From contig VGRY01000010.1 in the NCBI GenBank assembly GCA_016875195.1, positions 1 through 64,000 of the forward strand: 64,000 bases of DNA, read 5' to 3'. Each line of letters opens with the position of its first letter. Position 1 is the first letter of the stretch. The position numbers and the translations under genes are program-made. Below the pieces are notes generated by a model. It ran no database searches and was not told the DNA's origin. It saw only the letters and a program-made list of their open reading frames with translations. The stretch comes from Deltaproteobacteria bacterium (GTDB lineage: Bacteria; Desulfobacterota; BSN033; UBA1163). Positions 16,699-24,895 of the stretch are shown here, in pieces.

Positions 16699-18126
16699 AT
16701 GAAACCCGATCTGAAAAAAGCTCTGAAGAAGATTGACACAGAGGATTGGAAAACCATAGATGTGGAGTTTGGCCGGAATGTATTGCAGGTCCTGGTGCCC
16801 CCAAGATGTGCTGAGCTGACCATGAAGGAAGTGGCTGTTTTATCAAATCCACAGGGAGCAATCGAGGAAGCATTTGTAACCCCTATTGGCAGTCCTCCGC
16901 TGGAGGAGATCATCCGCAAAAAAGGGAGGCCTCCGGAAGAAATGTCTGTCGCGATTGCGGTTTCCGACATCACCAGGCCTGTTCCCTATAAGGGAGAGAC
17001 TGGCATTCTTCAGCCTTTGCTGAGACGGCTGGAGTCTTCGGGGATCAGGAAAGAGAAGATCAAGATCATTGTGGCAACGGGAATGCATAGGGCAAGCACC
17101 GATGAAGAGAAAGTGGAGATGTATGGGAAGGAAGTTGTTGATCAGTACACAATCCTTGACCACGACTGCGAGAATCAGGCTCTTCTGGAAAGCATCGGAA
17201 CGACCCGAAGAGGGACCCACGTTTATATCAACCGGGATTTTTATTTTTCAGACTTAAAGATTGCCACCGGGCTGGTCGAGAGCCATTTTTTTACCGGCAT
17301 CTCAGGAGGAAGAAAATCGGTCTGTCCTGGCCTGGTCGATGTGAAGACCATACAGAAGTTTCATGGCCCTACCTATCTGGAAGATCCAAATGCAACCAAT
17401 CTTATCCTCGAAGGGAATCCCTGCCACGAGGAAGCGCTTGAGGTTGCCCGGACTGTCGGAATTGATTTTGTGATCAATGTCAATCTCAACAAGGATCTGC
17501 AACTGATCCGCATTTTCACCGGCGATATGGTGGAGGCTAACTTGAAAGCCTTTGACATGATCAAGGACTATGCGGAGATTCCACTTCAGGAAGAGTTCGA
17601 TATCGTACTTACCCATAGCGGATATGTTGGAAGAGATCATTACCAGACAGCAAAAGCTGGTGTGGGGGCTCTCCCTGCGGTGAAAAAGGGCGGTGTCATT
17701 ATTATCGCGGCCAACAACAGGGACTTGATCGAACCCATCGGGTCTCCGGAATATCGAAGCCTGATCCACCTGCTCAAATTACAGGGGCCGGACGGATATC
17801 TCGATCTGCTGAGAACCCCCGCCTGGAAATTTACCAAAGATCAATGGGAGCCTGAAGTCTGGGGCAAGGTGCTCAGAAAGATAGGAGAGGAAGGGTTGAT
17901 CTACTGTTCGCTCGAGATTGAGAGGAAGAACTATTGCCTTCTCCCCGGCCATTGCGGCCTCGATTTTGTGAAAGGCAAGCGAATCAAACCTTCCCTTGAA
18001 AAAGCACAAGAGATGGTCCAGAACGCGGTCCTCTTTGCGTTTTATCGCTACCGCGAAAAGGGGGGCGACCCCACCATGGCCTTCATCCGTGAAGGACCGT
18101 ATGCCGTCCCTATTTTGGTTCCATAA
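16699..18126 (+). CDS. LarA-like nickel-dependent racemase family protein (DUF2088)
   Basis: The 475-residue protein belongs to the lactate racemase LarA superfamily, whose members use a nickel-pincer nucleotide cofactor to racemise or epimerise 2-hydroxy acids. Visible signatures are SDITRPVPYKGE, IVATGMHRAS (catalytic-type His), GLVESHFFTGISGGRKSVCPG (catalytic-type His and the cofactor-bearing Lys of the GGRK motif) and FHGPTYLEDPNA, which may hold the nickel His. The substrate is not predictable; the superfamily is broad. The LarB/C/E cofactor genes are not in this window. The start at 16699 has GAAGGGAAGG upstream; an in-frame ATG at 16516 lies inside a palindromic repeat and is rejected. 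Confidence 0.82.
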   Translation: MKPDLKKALKKIDTEDWKTIDVEFGRNVLQVLVPPRCAELTMKEVAVLSNPQGAIEEAFVTPIGSPPLEEIIRKKGRPPEEMSVAIAVSDITRPVPYKGETGILQPLLRRLESSGIRKEKIKIIVATGMHRASTDEEKVEMYGKEVVDQYTILDHDCENQALLESIGTTRRGTHVYINRDFYFSDLKIATGLVESHFFTGISGGRKSVCPGLVDVKTIQKFHGPTYLEDPNATNLILEGNPCHEEALEVARTVGIDFVINVNLNKDLQLIRIFTGDMVEANLKAFDMIKDYAEIPLQEEFDIVLTHSGYVGRDHYQTAKAGVGALPAVKKGGVIIIAANNRDLIEPIGSPEYRSLIHLLKLQGPDGYLDLLRTPAWKFTKDQWEPEVWGKVLRKIGEEGLIYCSLEIERKNYCLLPGHCGLDFVKGKRIKPSLEKAQEMVQNAVLFAFYRYREKGGDPTMAFIREGPYAVPILVP

Positions 18127-18130
18127 TGAA

Positions 18131-18267
18131 AGGAAATCAGGTTACCAGGAAATCAGGGGGCAGGATACCAAAGTATCAGGATACCAGGAAAACATATGGC
18201 AAGAAATCTTTAAACCAGATGTCCGGATGTCCTGGTATCCACTACCTGATAACCTGATATCCCGATA
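18131..18267. repeat. ATCAGG-type degenerate repeat array (copy 2)
   Basis: Left half words such as GTTACCAGGAAATCAGG and ATCAGGATACCAGG are mirrored by CCTGGTATCC, CTGATAACCTGATATCC on the right. It fills the gap between two convergent genes and could act as a bidirectional hairpin. Confidence 0.75.
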
Positions 18268-18310
18268 ACCACCGAATCTTACTTTAAGTTTCGAAATTCA
18301 AACCTCATAT

Positions 18311-19969
18311 TCAATCTTCAAACGTGGCACCCGTATGGGCCGAAGTGACCATTCTTGCATACCTGCTGAGATAACCTTTCAATTCTTTCTTGCGCGGCTT
18401 CCACTGGGAGAGTCTTCTCTTTAATTCTGTTTCGGAGATGAGGAGGTTGAGTTTCTTCTCAGGAATATCAATCTCAATCAAATCCCCGTTTCGAACGACT
18501 GCAATGGGGCCTCCCTCGGCAGCCTCTGGAGAGATGTGGCCGATGGCTGCGCCACGGCTTGCACCAGAAAATCGGCCGTCAGTCAGAAGGGCAACATCTC
18601 TATCCCTCCCGACACCAACGATGGCCGAGGTGGGGGCAAGCATCTCACGAAAACCCGGTCCACCCTTGGGCCCTTCGTACCGGATGACAATGACCTCTCC
18701 TTTTTTAATTTTTCTGGCAAGAATAGTTTTGATGGCCTCTTCTTCTGACTCAAAAACCCTTGCGGATCCCCGGTGCTTCAGCATGGATTCATCAACAGCC
18801 GATCGTTTGACCACCGCACCTTTGGGCGCCAGATTTCCGAACAGGGCAACCAGCCCTCCATTGACATGATAGGGGTTTTCAAGCGGACGTATCACTTCAG
18901 GGTCGAACCGTTTTGCCCCTTTTATATTTTCTCCGATGGTTCTCCGCGTCACAGTCATTGCGTCCCCATGAATCATCTTTTTACGGCTAAGTTCTGCCAT
19001 GAGGGCTGGAATACCGCCTGCGCGGTGAAGGTCCTGAAGATGATACGGACCTGCGGGAGACATGTTGCAGAGATGGGGAGTCCGGTCGCTGATCTTATTG
19101 AAGGTTTGAAGAGGAAGGGAGATTCCGGCTTCATTAGCGATGGCTGGCAGGTGAAGAGAGGTATTGGTCGAGCCGCCAAATGCCATGTCCACAGTGATGG
19201 CGTTCTCAAAAGCTTTCCTGGTTAAAATCCTGGAAGGAAGAATACGGTTCTTGACCAGGTCCATGATCTGGAGGCCAGATTCTTTTGCCAGGCGAATCCG
19301 ATCCGCAGAAATGGCTGGAATCGTGCCATTGTAGGGGAGGGCAAGACCGAGGGCTTCCGCGAGGCAGTTCATAGAGTTGGCCGTGAACATTCCGGCGCAA
19401 GACCCGACCCCTGGACACGCGCACCCTTCCATCTCCTCCATCTCAGCGGGGGAAATCCCCCCTGTTTTCAGTCTGCCCACTGCCTCAAAGACAGTGGCCA
19501 GGTCGATCTCCCTTCCATGGAATTGCCCCGCAAGCATCGGGCCGCCGCTGATCAGAATGGTCGGAATATTGAGACGAGCGGCTGCCATCATCATTCCGGG
19601 AATGATCTTGTCACAATTCGGAATCAGGACCAGGCCGTCGAAAGGGTATCCCATGGCCATCGATTCAATCGAGTCGGCAATCAACTCCCTTGAACTGAGA
19701 GAGTATTTCATCCCCTCATGACCCATGATGATTCCATCGCAGATCCCGATGGTGAAAAATTCGAGAGGGGTTCCCCCTGCCAGGCGGATTCCTGCTTTGA
19801 CAGCGTCAGAAAGCTGATGCAAATGGAGGTGACCCGGGATGACCTCATTAGCGGAGTTGGCAATGCCGATCATGGGTTGAGCGATCTCCCGATCCGTTAA
19901 TCCGAGGGCCTTAAACAGGGAACGATGGGGCGCCCTTTCAATTCCTTTCTTCATCCGATCCGATCTCAT
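18311..19969 (-). CDS. ilvD: Dihydroxy-acid dehydratase
   Basis: The 552-residue enzyme carries out the dehydration step before the final transamination in valine, isoleucine and pantothenate-precursor synthesis. The iron-sulfur ligand motifs are present: [16 protein letters not shown] near residue 110 and [19 protein letters not shown] near residue 180, along with [14 protein letters not shown] and the C-terminal [20 protein letters not shown]. The longer frame starting at 20023 would add 18 residues encoded by a CACGGAC-type repeat; ATG 19969 with GGAGAAAACC just upstream is the real start. No other ilv genes are adjacent. Confidence 0.95.
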   Translation of the reverse strand: MRSDRMKKGIERAPHRSLFKALGLTDREIAQPMIGIANSANEVIPGHLHLHQLSDAVKAGIRLAGGTPLEFFTIGICDGIIMGHEGMKYSLSSRELIADSIESMAMGYPFDGLVLIPNCDKIIPGMMMAAARLNIPTILISGGPMLAGQFHGREIDLATVFEAVGRLKTGGISPAEMEEMEGCACPGVGSCAGMFTANSMNCLAEALGLALPYNGTIPAISADRIRLAKESGLQIMDLVKNRILPSRILTRKAFENAITVDMAFGGSTNTSLHLPAIANEAGISLPLQTFNKISDRTPHLCNMSPAGPYHLQDLHRAGGIPALMAELSRKKMIHGDAMTVTRRTIGENIKGAKRFDPEVIRPLENPYHVNGGLVALFGNLAPKGAVVKRSAVDESMLKHRGSARVFESEEEAIKTILARKIKKGEVIVIRYEGPKGGPGFREMLAPTSAIVGVGRDRDVALLTDGRFSGASRGAAIGHISPEAAEGGPIAVVRNGDLIEIDIPEKKLNLLISETELKRRLSQWKPRKKELKGYLSRYARMVTSAHTGATFED

Positions 19970-20076
19970 GGTTTTCTCCTTCCTCAATGGACGTGTCCGT
20001 GACCGTGTTCCGTGTCCGTTCATCGGAATACCTTTTTCACATCTAACATAAGATTACTTTTGATACAAGGAAGGGG

Positions 20077-20105
20077 TTGACAAAGCTCGGTAAAACATAT
20101 ATTTA
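20077..20105 (+). promoter_or_regulatory. Candidate promoter of tRNA-Leu
   Basis: TTGACA at 20077-20082 is followed after 17 bases by TATTTA at 20100-20105; a closer -10 match, TATAGT at 20104, is badly spaced. The tRNA begins at 20155. Confidence 0.45.
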
Positions 20106-20154
20106 TAGTTTCAAATCGGACACGTGTCACGAGTCACGGAAAACGAGTAAAATC

Positions 20155-20243
20155 GCCTGGGTGGCGGAATTGGTAGACGCAAGGGACTTAAAATCCCTCG
20201 GTGGTAACCCACCGTGCCGGTTCAAGTCCGGCCCCAGGCACCA
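20155..20243 (+). tRNA. tRNA-Leu (UAA), attachment site of the mobile element
   Basis: This 89-base class II tRNA has acceptor GCCTGGG paired with CCCAGGC, anticodon loop CTTAAAA (anticodon TAA), a long variable arm GGTGGTAACCCACC, T arm CCGGTTCAAGTCCGG and encoded CCA. Its 3' 59 bases (20185-20243) are repeated with three differences at 29663-29721, marking the ends of an integrated element. Confidence 0.97.
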
Positions 20244-20251
20244 TGATAGAC

Positions 20252-20297
20252 AAGGGTTTGCGGGTTTTGAATGGTTTAAAACGCAAGCCCTTTTTTC
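20252..20297 (+). terminator. Terminator supplied by the element for tRNA-Leu
   Basis: AAGGGTTTGCG pairs with CGCAAGCCCTT (one G-T) around an AT-rich loop, then six T. It lies nine bases after the tRNA CCA end, on the element side of attL. Confidence 0.85.
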
Positions 20298-20312
20298 TTG
20301 TCAAAAACAGTC

Positions 20313-20336
20313 CAGTCCCCATTTAGTCCCCACTTT
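20313..20336. other. Candidate integrase arm-type sites, left end
   Basis: CAGTCCCC, four bases, AGTCCCC then ACTTT. A closely related paired-AGTCCCC block lies at 29523-29546, and another at 29472-29494, in the same orientation. Paired direct repeats near both ends of an element are the usual layout of tyrosine-integrase arm sites. Confidence 0.55.
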
Positions 20337-20342
20337 GGAAAA

Positions 20343-20543
20343 TCATTCGTGCTTATCAAGATATTCAAGGATTTTCTCTCGCTCAATCCCGTTCCAACAT
20401 TTTCGAAGGTTCATAGATTGACGGTATCCGTCTAACAGCTTCCGGCGATGAAAATATTTTTCTCTTGCGTCCTTCGGGGTTTTTTTTGAAAAAGTCCCCA
20501 AACTTTCTAAAAATTTCAGTTCGTCTTGTGTGTTCCAGACCAT
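20343..20543 (-). CDS. Small element protein, function unknown
   Basis: The 66-residue charged protein is the last gene of the element's leftward operon, ending just inside the left arm-type sites. The start at 20543 has GGAGG five bases upstream; an in-frame codon 24 bases earlier is less likely. It contains a basic C-terminal segment (KYFHRRKLLDGYRQS, then IEREKILEYLDKHE). I do not recognise a family. Confidence 0.6.
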   Translation of the reverse strand: MVWNTQDELKFLESLGTFSKKTPKDAREKYFHRRKLLDGYRQSMNLRKCWNGIEREKILEYLDKHE

Positions 20544-20647
20544 GTTGACCTCCGGCCCGTGTCCCAATAAATACCCTTCGGGAGAGTGCGTTTCTCGTTC
20601 ATATCAGACCGCTTTCCGTTCGTTTCAGAGGGTTCTTTGTTATCCTT

Positions 20648-20857
20648 TTACGGGTTCTCATCCCTGTTAAGGATAACTCGGCGGCCCTGTAACCATTCCA
20701 TAACGTCGGATTCAAGATAAACACGCGACCTCAAATTGAGTTTAACGAACGGAAGCCTTTGCCCGCGCCTCAAAGAGTGAAGCTCTGAAGGTTTCAGGTT
20801 CAAAAGTTTCAAAAGTTCGGCCTCCGTGATCATTCCCTTTAGCATTATCTCTGACAT
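20648..20857 (-). CDS. Small helix-turn-helix DNA-binding protein (excisionase-like)
   Basis: The 69-residue protein has the winged-helix pattern of AlpA/excisionase-type proteins: ITEAELLKLLNLKPSELHSL, a basic RRGQRLPFVKLNLRSRVYL wing and the typical VMEWLQGRR ending. Such proteins direct excision or regulate phage promoters. ATG 20857 follows GGAGG by six bases; a 36-residue longer frame is possible but overlaps the upstream gene more heavily. Confidence 0.68.
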   Translation of the reverse strand: MSEIMLKGMITEAELLKLLNLKPSELHSLRRGQRLPFVKLNLRSRVYLESDVMEWLQGRRVILNRDENP

Positions 20858-21041
20858 AATCGGCCTCCATGCAGATTGAACGAATAGGGCAATACTCAAC
20901 CAAATTTTCCCCTTCGCATCTTTGACACGTCTTTTTTCGTTCCCGCCATTCTCGGAATCTTTCAAACGCCTCTTCTTTACTCATCCCGTAATGGATGTTT
21001 AAAACATTTTGCCAACGCTCGATCTCATCGCTTTTTTCCAT
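20742..21041 (-). CDS. Small protein with Cys cluster
   Basis: The 99-residue frame starts inside the end of the upstream HTH gene and overlaps the downstream HTH gene by 116 bases. Its first 70 residues look coding: an acidic helix MEKSDEIERWQNVLNIHYGM and a zinc-type cluster CQRCEGENLVEYCPIRSIC. The tail in the overlap is lower in quality. A metal-binding role is inferred from the four cysteines only. Confidence 0.5.
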   Translation of the reverse strand: MEKSDEIERWQNVLNIHYGMSKEEAFERFREWRERKKTCQRCEGENLVEYCPIRSICMEADYVRDNAKGNDHGGRTFETFEPETFRASLFEARAKASVR

Positions 21042-21225
21042 TGCCGTTATCCTTCCAACCTTGTCTTTTCAGCCATGCCGCAAGCTCTTCCGATAACGCC
21101 ACGGGTTTTCCGGTCGGACTCCGAAAGATAGGCATGGCAAATTTTTTATAATATTTGAAAAGCGTTTTTTCGCTCAACCCGCAATGCTTCCCAATCTCTT
21201 TCCAGCCCGTTATCCATCCGGCCAC
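21025..21225 (-). CDS. Small helix-turn-helix protein
   Basis: The 66-residue protein reads TGWKEIGKHCGLSEKTLFKY and then PTGKPVALSEELAAWLKRQG, the layout of MerR/excisionase-like HTH domains used by phages. It starts with GTG after an AGAGGTGA site. It lies between the bS21-like gene and the Cys-cluster gene with tight overlaps. Confidence 0.65.
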   Translation of the reverse strand: MAGWITGWKEIGKHCGLSEKTLFKYYKKFAMPIFRSPTGKPVALSEELAAWLKRQGWKDNGNGKKR

Positions 21226-21239
21226 CTGTCACCTCTGCG

Positions 21240-21464
21240 TTATCGCTGACGCTGTTTTTTCAGTTCCTTGCCCCGTTGTTCATAAAAAAATTGCCGCCGT
21301 TTTTGCGCTTGTTTCAATCTCTCCCGCGCTATGTTTTGTTTCCATTTCCGGCGCTCTGCCGGACTCATGGCGTAAGAATGCCTTTTAACGGAAAGAGAAA
21401 TCCCCTCGACGCTCCATAGCCGTTTTAAATATCGGATTGACTTCTCAATCTGCGCTTGGTTCAT
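21240..21464 (-). CDS. Small basic protein resembling ribosomal protein bS21
   Basis: This protein of about 74 residues is strongly basic. Its order of motifs parallels bS21: an N-terminal SIRYLKRLWSVEGI segment (compare the ALKRFKR..EKAGI type), a VKRHSYAMSPAERRKWK segment (compare the VRKREHYEKPSERRRRK type), then a long Arg/Lys/Gln helix to the C-terminus. bS21 homologues encoded by phages are known. An ATG at 21464 is taken as start; TTG 21476 is an alternative. It overlaps the preceding module gene by 20 bases. A basic nucleic-acid-binding packaging protein is the other option. Confidence 0.55.
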   Translation of the reverse strand: MNQAQIEKSIRYLKRLWSVEGISLSVKRHSYAMSPAERRKWKQNIARERLKQAQKRRQFFYEQRGKELKKQRQR

Positions 21465-21642
21465 TCTCAATCTCAATCATCTCTCCGACGCTATACTGAA
21501 ACCCCGGAAGCGCTAAACCTTCCCGAATCAAACGGATTCCTTCTTGCTCGTCTATCTCGATGAAATCATCCGCCCGATAGCTTCTTGTTTCTCCGTCAAT
21601 TGTCAACGTTAAATCCGCTTTTAGTTTGATCTGTCTTTTCAT
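21445..21642 (-). CDS. Single-module SH3-like small phage protein
   Basis: The 65-residue protein is one copy of the repeated module of this region: ADLTLTIDGETRSYRADDF, IEIDEQEGIRLIREGLALPG. The pattern is a short beta-strand start, a Gly turn, a G/D-D-hydrophobic strand, and a helix ending in a Gly-hydrophobic-x-Pro turn. GGAGG lies nine bases before the ATG. Similar modules often occur as small proteins in phage head regions; function unknown. Confidence 0.65.
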   Translation of the reverse strand: MKRQIKLKADLTLTIDGETRSYRADDFIEIDEQEGIRLIREGLALPGFQYSVGEMIEIENEPSAD

Positions 21643-21661
21643 TTTCCGTTACCTCCGGTTT

Positions 21662-22114
21662 TTATTTTCGGCTCTTATACGGCCCAAGTCCCATTTCCAT
21701 CAGCTTTCCCTGAAAGGCAGCCTCCGCTCTGGCCGCCTGCTCTTCTTCGGTTCGGTCCCGTCCTTTTAGAAGTTTTCTGTTATTCGGTCGCCATTGATCT
21801 TCGTCACACGGAAGGATTGCGCCTTCAAGTAAAAGCGCTAACGCTTGTTCGGCTTTTAAAATGACCTTTTCCATTCGCTTCGCCTCAAATGCCTTGACCT
21901 TCCCTGAAAGCTTAATATCTCGAAGTGCGATATATTCCGCCGTCGCCGGAAGGTCTGCGGGAATCACCCGACCCACTTGAACCAAACCGAAAGCTTCTTG
22001 CGCATTTGAAATTTCAATCTCTTCGCCCGCCGCCTTCACCGATCCCCCCCAACTGAAAGATTTAACCACTTTGAATTTGTGAGGCCCGCTCTGTGCCTTT
22101 TTTATAATCTCCAT
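21662..22114 (-). CDS. Two-module small phage protein
   Basis: About 150 residues. Module 1 reads KFKVVKSFSWGGSVKAAGEE then IEISNAQEAFGLVQVGRVIP; module 2 reads YIALRDIKLSGKVKAFEAKR then KVILKAEQALALLLEGAILP. A charged tail follows. ATG 22114 comes two bases after the stop of the upstream module gene (TAAGATG) and is preferred to the in-frame start at 22162. Function unknown. Confidence 0.65.
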   Translation of the reverse strand: MEIIKKAQSGPHKFKVVKSFSWGGSVKAAGEEIEISNAQEAFGLVQVGRVIPADLPATAEYIALRDIKLSGKVKAFEAKRMEKVILKAEQALALLLEGAILPCDEDQWRPNNRKLLKGRDRTEEEQAARAEAAFQGKLMEMGLGPYKSRK

Positions 22115-22115
22115 C

Positions 22116-22550
22116 TTATCGGCCCCCCTTCCGTATCCAGTTTTCCGGCGCGGGTTCATCATCGAACATTCGCACCGGTTCTTTTGCCTTCACGTTTGAT
22201 TGCAAAAGTTTCCGCGGACTCCATTCATCATCGGAAAGCCTCTTGATATGGCCCGACGCCAACAATGAGCAAGCAAGCTCTTGAAGAAGATTGACCTCTT
22301 TCCCCGCCGCCGCCGTCCGCGGAAATCCTTCCTCCGTCTGATAGGAAAAAGAATGAACGGCGCGATACGTTCCTTTTTTCGGGATATACTTTTCATCAAT
22401 GACCGTGAGTTTTCCCCCGCCCAAAAGGTTAAAAATCGCTTCGCCTTCTTCATCACAATCCATTTCAAAAAGGTCGCCAATGTTTTTTTGAACCATCGCC
22501 CCCCGCTTTTTATCCTCAACCCAGAATGCCCGAAGTGCTTTAACTTTCAT
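22116..22550 (-). CDS. Two-module small phage protein
   Basis: About 144 residues. Module 1 reads VKALRAFWVEDKKRGAMVQK then IGDLFEMDCDEEGEAIFNLL; module 2 reads YRAVHSFSYQTEEGFPRTAA then GKEVNLLQELACSLLASGHI. ATG 22550 lies eight bases after AGGAGG. It overlaps the upstream gene by a few bases. Paralogous to both neighbours; function unknown. Confidence 0.65.
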   Translation of the reverse strand: MKVKALRAFWVEDKKRGAMVQKNIGDLFEMDCDEEGEAIFNLLGGGKLTVIDEKYIPKKGTYRAVHSFSYQTEEGFPRTAAAGKEVNLLQELACSLLASGHIKRLSDDEWSPRKLLQSNVKAKEPVRMFDDEPAPENWIRKGGR

Positions 22551-22896
22551 TTTCAAAACCTCCTCTCTTTTCTCTGACGTCGCCGGTTCTCAAAAACTGA
22601 ACCGCTTCATCTTTCGTAAGTTTTAGAGTGTCGCCCTTCTTTACTCGGAAATATTCGCCGTTTTGAATCACCTGAAAATCCCTGACGGCTTCAAAATGCT
22701 CCCCCAACTCAACCGGAATGACCCGCCCCGAAAAAAACATTTCATCCCCGAACCGTTGTGACAGTAAAAGCCTCCATCCCTTTTCGACTCTTTGAAGAGG
22801 CCCGTCAACGACCTGCAAAAAAAACGGCTTCTCAACAATGTAAAATTTTCCCTCGTCTAACGTGACGCCTAACTGTGCAATAAAATTCTCCTCCAT
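22540..22896 (-). CDS. Small phage protein ending in the same module
   Basis: About 118 residues. The C-terminal half is the module (FEAVRDFQVIQNGEYFRVKK then GDTLKLTKDEAVQFLRTGDV); the N-terminal half (LDEGKFYIVEKPFFLQVVDG) may be a degenerate copy. ATG 22896 has GGAGG eight bases upstream; the 22962 start would overlap the 61-residue gene. Function unknown. Confidence 0.65.
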   Translation of the reverse strand: MEENFIAQLGVTLDEGKFYIVEKPFFLQVVDGPLQRVEKGWRLLLSQRFGDEMFFSGRVIPVELGEHFEAVRDFQVIQNGEYFRVKKGDTLKLTKDEAVQFLRTGDVREKRGGFENES

Positions 22897-22901
22897 CCTT
22901 T

Positions 22902-23087
22902 TCACCTCCAGTCTGCTATAAAATTTTTTCGCCGTTCCCTTCTCAATCCGCCGCTCGGCCAACCGTATGTTTCATCTTGTAACAGCGGATGAGGTTTCTT
23001 TGGTTTCTCAACTTTTTCAATGACTCTCGAAACGATCTTTTGAATTTTCTTCTTTGGACTCCTGATATTCCAGAAACCCTTCCTCAT
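22902..23087 (-). CDS. Small basic protein downstream of terminase
   Basis: The 61-residue, Lys/Arg-rich protein (FWNIRSPKKKIQKIVSRVIE, then PKKPHPLLQDETYGWPSGGL) begins at the end of the terminase gene and ends just before the next start. Short Pro/Gly-ended basic proteins are common next to phage terminases. No family recognised. Confidence 0.5.
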   Translation of the reverse strand: MRKGFWNIRSPKKKIQKIVSRVIEKVEKPKKPHPLLQDETYGWPSGGLRRERRKNFIADWR

Positions 23088-24895
23088 CTTTGCCCCCAGT
23101 CTGAAATCCAACCTGAAGCCCTCTGAACCGGCGCGGTTTCCTCTGTGTGTTCTTTTGTCAAACGGTCAACGGCCCGATCTAAATTGACGTTCAGAATCGC
23201 AAGCGCCGCCATTGCGTAAACGCGGCAGTCTAAAGCGTCATTGCGCGGTCGTGTTTTCACCCATTGCCGCGTCGGAAAACCCCGAACGTATTTTGTTATG
23301 ACTTTTTCCGCGGTCAACTGTTTGAAGTATTCTTCATCGTGATTTATTGTGAAGTGCATGAAGCCCGCGCCGTGTTCTTCAATCCGCAACCTCGAATAAA
23401 TTGATTCTTTAGCTGTGTCCGCGCCGACCGGAAACAACGTGACCCGCCCTTCGTTTCGATTTGACGGCCTTGCAATGATAGGCCGACCCGCCTGATTGAT
23501 TCCCTTGACGGCATAAACGCGCCGGATCTGCCGCGGCTTTACGAAGTCATAGACCTGTTTTGTATGATGCCCGCCCGAATCAATACAAGCGCAAGCAATT
23601 CTTAATTGAGCGCCGCTTTCGTGTGTCCACGGCTCGGAAAGATACTCGTCAAGTTCATTCCAAATTTTTCTTTCCGCCGGATTGCCGTAAAAAATCGAAT
23701 ACTCCATTGACCATGACTCTTCGCCTTTGCCCCACGCTACGACTTCACACTCCAAGCGGTTGTCTTGAACGTCAACGCCCGCGGTTAGAATCGCCGCGCC
23801 CGCCGGAATCTCCGGCCCAAAATCCTCCCTTCTTGCCATTAAGCCCTCATCGCTCACGGTCTCGCCTTCTTGTTCCCATGTTTCCGCAAGCGCCGTATTG
23901 ATAAAAACCCGCAAGGTTTCTTTGCTCTTCTTCGCTTCAAGAAATCGCGCCGCCATGTCACCGAACGAAACCCACGGGCTATAAAGTTCATTTAACCAGA
24001 AGCCCGCGACCCCGCTTGATTCCTTTGAGGCCCGCCATTCGCCTTCTCGAACCATCCTGATTTTGTCGGCGTCGGTTATTATTCCTTCGCAATGTTCGCA
24101 ATGATAGACCGCCCTTTTCGGTTCGCCTTTCGGCCATTTGACTTGACTCCATTGCAAAACCTGAAATTCTCCGCAATGTGGACAAGGCACGTAAAATTTC
24201 CGCATATCGCTTGCCTCGTATGCTGTTTCAATTCTCGAAAACCCCTTGACGGTCGGCGTCGAAAACATCCCTTTTTTTCTATTCCAAAACGTTGTAGCTC
24301 TCTTAAAAGCCAACTCGACTGGATCGCCTTCAGTTCCGGCGGAAGGCGGGAAGGCGTCAACGTCGTCACATAGGACAATGCGAATCGGTCGCGCCCGTAA
24401 ACTTGCCGCGCTGTTTGCCCCCGCTACCGTGATATGTCCGCCCAAAAAAGTTTTGTGCAAAACCGTGTTTCCCGAATCTCTTGCTCGAACATCTTTTACC
24501 TTTCCTTTAAGGCATGGAGTGTCTCGAAGCATCGGCGCGAACCTGTCTTTTGACCATGCCTTCGCAATTTCAAGCGTCGGTTCTACAATCAGAATAGGCG
24601 CGGCGTCTTGATCTATAAAAAATCCTGTCACGTTGTTTAGAATCTCCGTCTTTCCCACCTGTGCCGCGGTCATAACAACGACCGTTTCAATCGAAGGGTT
24701 AGAGAAGGCGTCCATGATTCCCTTCTGGTATGCCGCCCGACTGGTAAACCAGCGGCCCGCCTCCGCGCTACTTTCCCCGCTTAACACTCTTCGCTTGTCG
24801 GCCCACTCTGCGACCGTGAGTTTTGACGGCGGCTTCAACGTCGCGCATATCTCTTTGATTGCGGCTTCGATGTTTTTTAAGGTTCGGGTTTGCAA
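23084..24895 (-). CDS. Phage terminase large subunit (GpA family)
   Basis: The 603-residue protein is the DNA-packaging motor and nuclease. The N-terminal signature LTVAEWADKRRVLSGESSAE, the Walker-A-like TAAQVGKTEILNN, the Walker-B-type VLCDDVDAFPP and a zinc ribbon CPHCGEF...CEHCEG are all visible. The nuclease domain begins at AGVDVQDNRLECEVVAWGKG and continues to the CACIDSGGH segment. Length is normal for lambda gpA-type enzymes. It starts with TTG and overlaps the small subunit by 128 bases. GpA-type terminases normally work at cos sites; none could be identified by eye. Confidence 0.9.
   Translation of the reverse strand: MQTRTLKNIEAAIKEICATLKPPSKLTVAEWADKRRVLSGESSAEAGRWFTSRAAYQKGIMDAFSNPSIETVVVMTAAQVGKTEILNNVTGFFIDQDAAPILIVEPTLEIAKAWSKDRFAPMLRDTPCLKGKVKDVRARDSGNTVLHKTFLGGHITVAGANSAASLRARPIRIVLCDDVDAFPPSAGTEGDPVELAFKRATTFWNRKKGMFSTPTVKGFSRIETAYEASDMRKFYVPCPHCGEFQVLQWSQVKWPKGEPKRAVYHCEHCEGIITDADKIRMVREGEWRASKESSGVAGFWLNELYSPWVSFGDMAARFLEAKKSKETLRVFINTALAETWEQEGETVSDEGLMARREDFGPEIPAGAAILTAGVDVQDNRLECEVVAWGKGEESWSMEYSIFYGNPAERKIWNELDEYLSEPWTHESGAQLRIACACIDSGGHHTKQVYDFVKPRQIRRVYAVKGINQAGRPIIARPSNRNEGRVTLFPVGADTAKESIYSRLRIEEHGAGFMHFTINHDEEYFKQLTAEKVITKYVRGFPTRQWVKTRPRNDALDCRVYAMAALAILNVNLDRAVDRLTKEHTEETAPVQRASGWISDWGQR

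Noticed and set aside
20077-20421. A 114-residue frame with VAELVDARDLKSLGGNPPCR
   Set aside because: It is a translation of tRNA-Leu and the att region; the same artefact recurs at 29579-29782 over attR.
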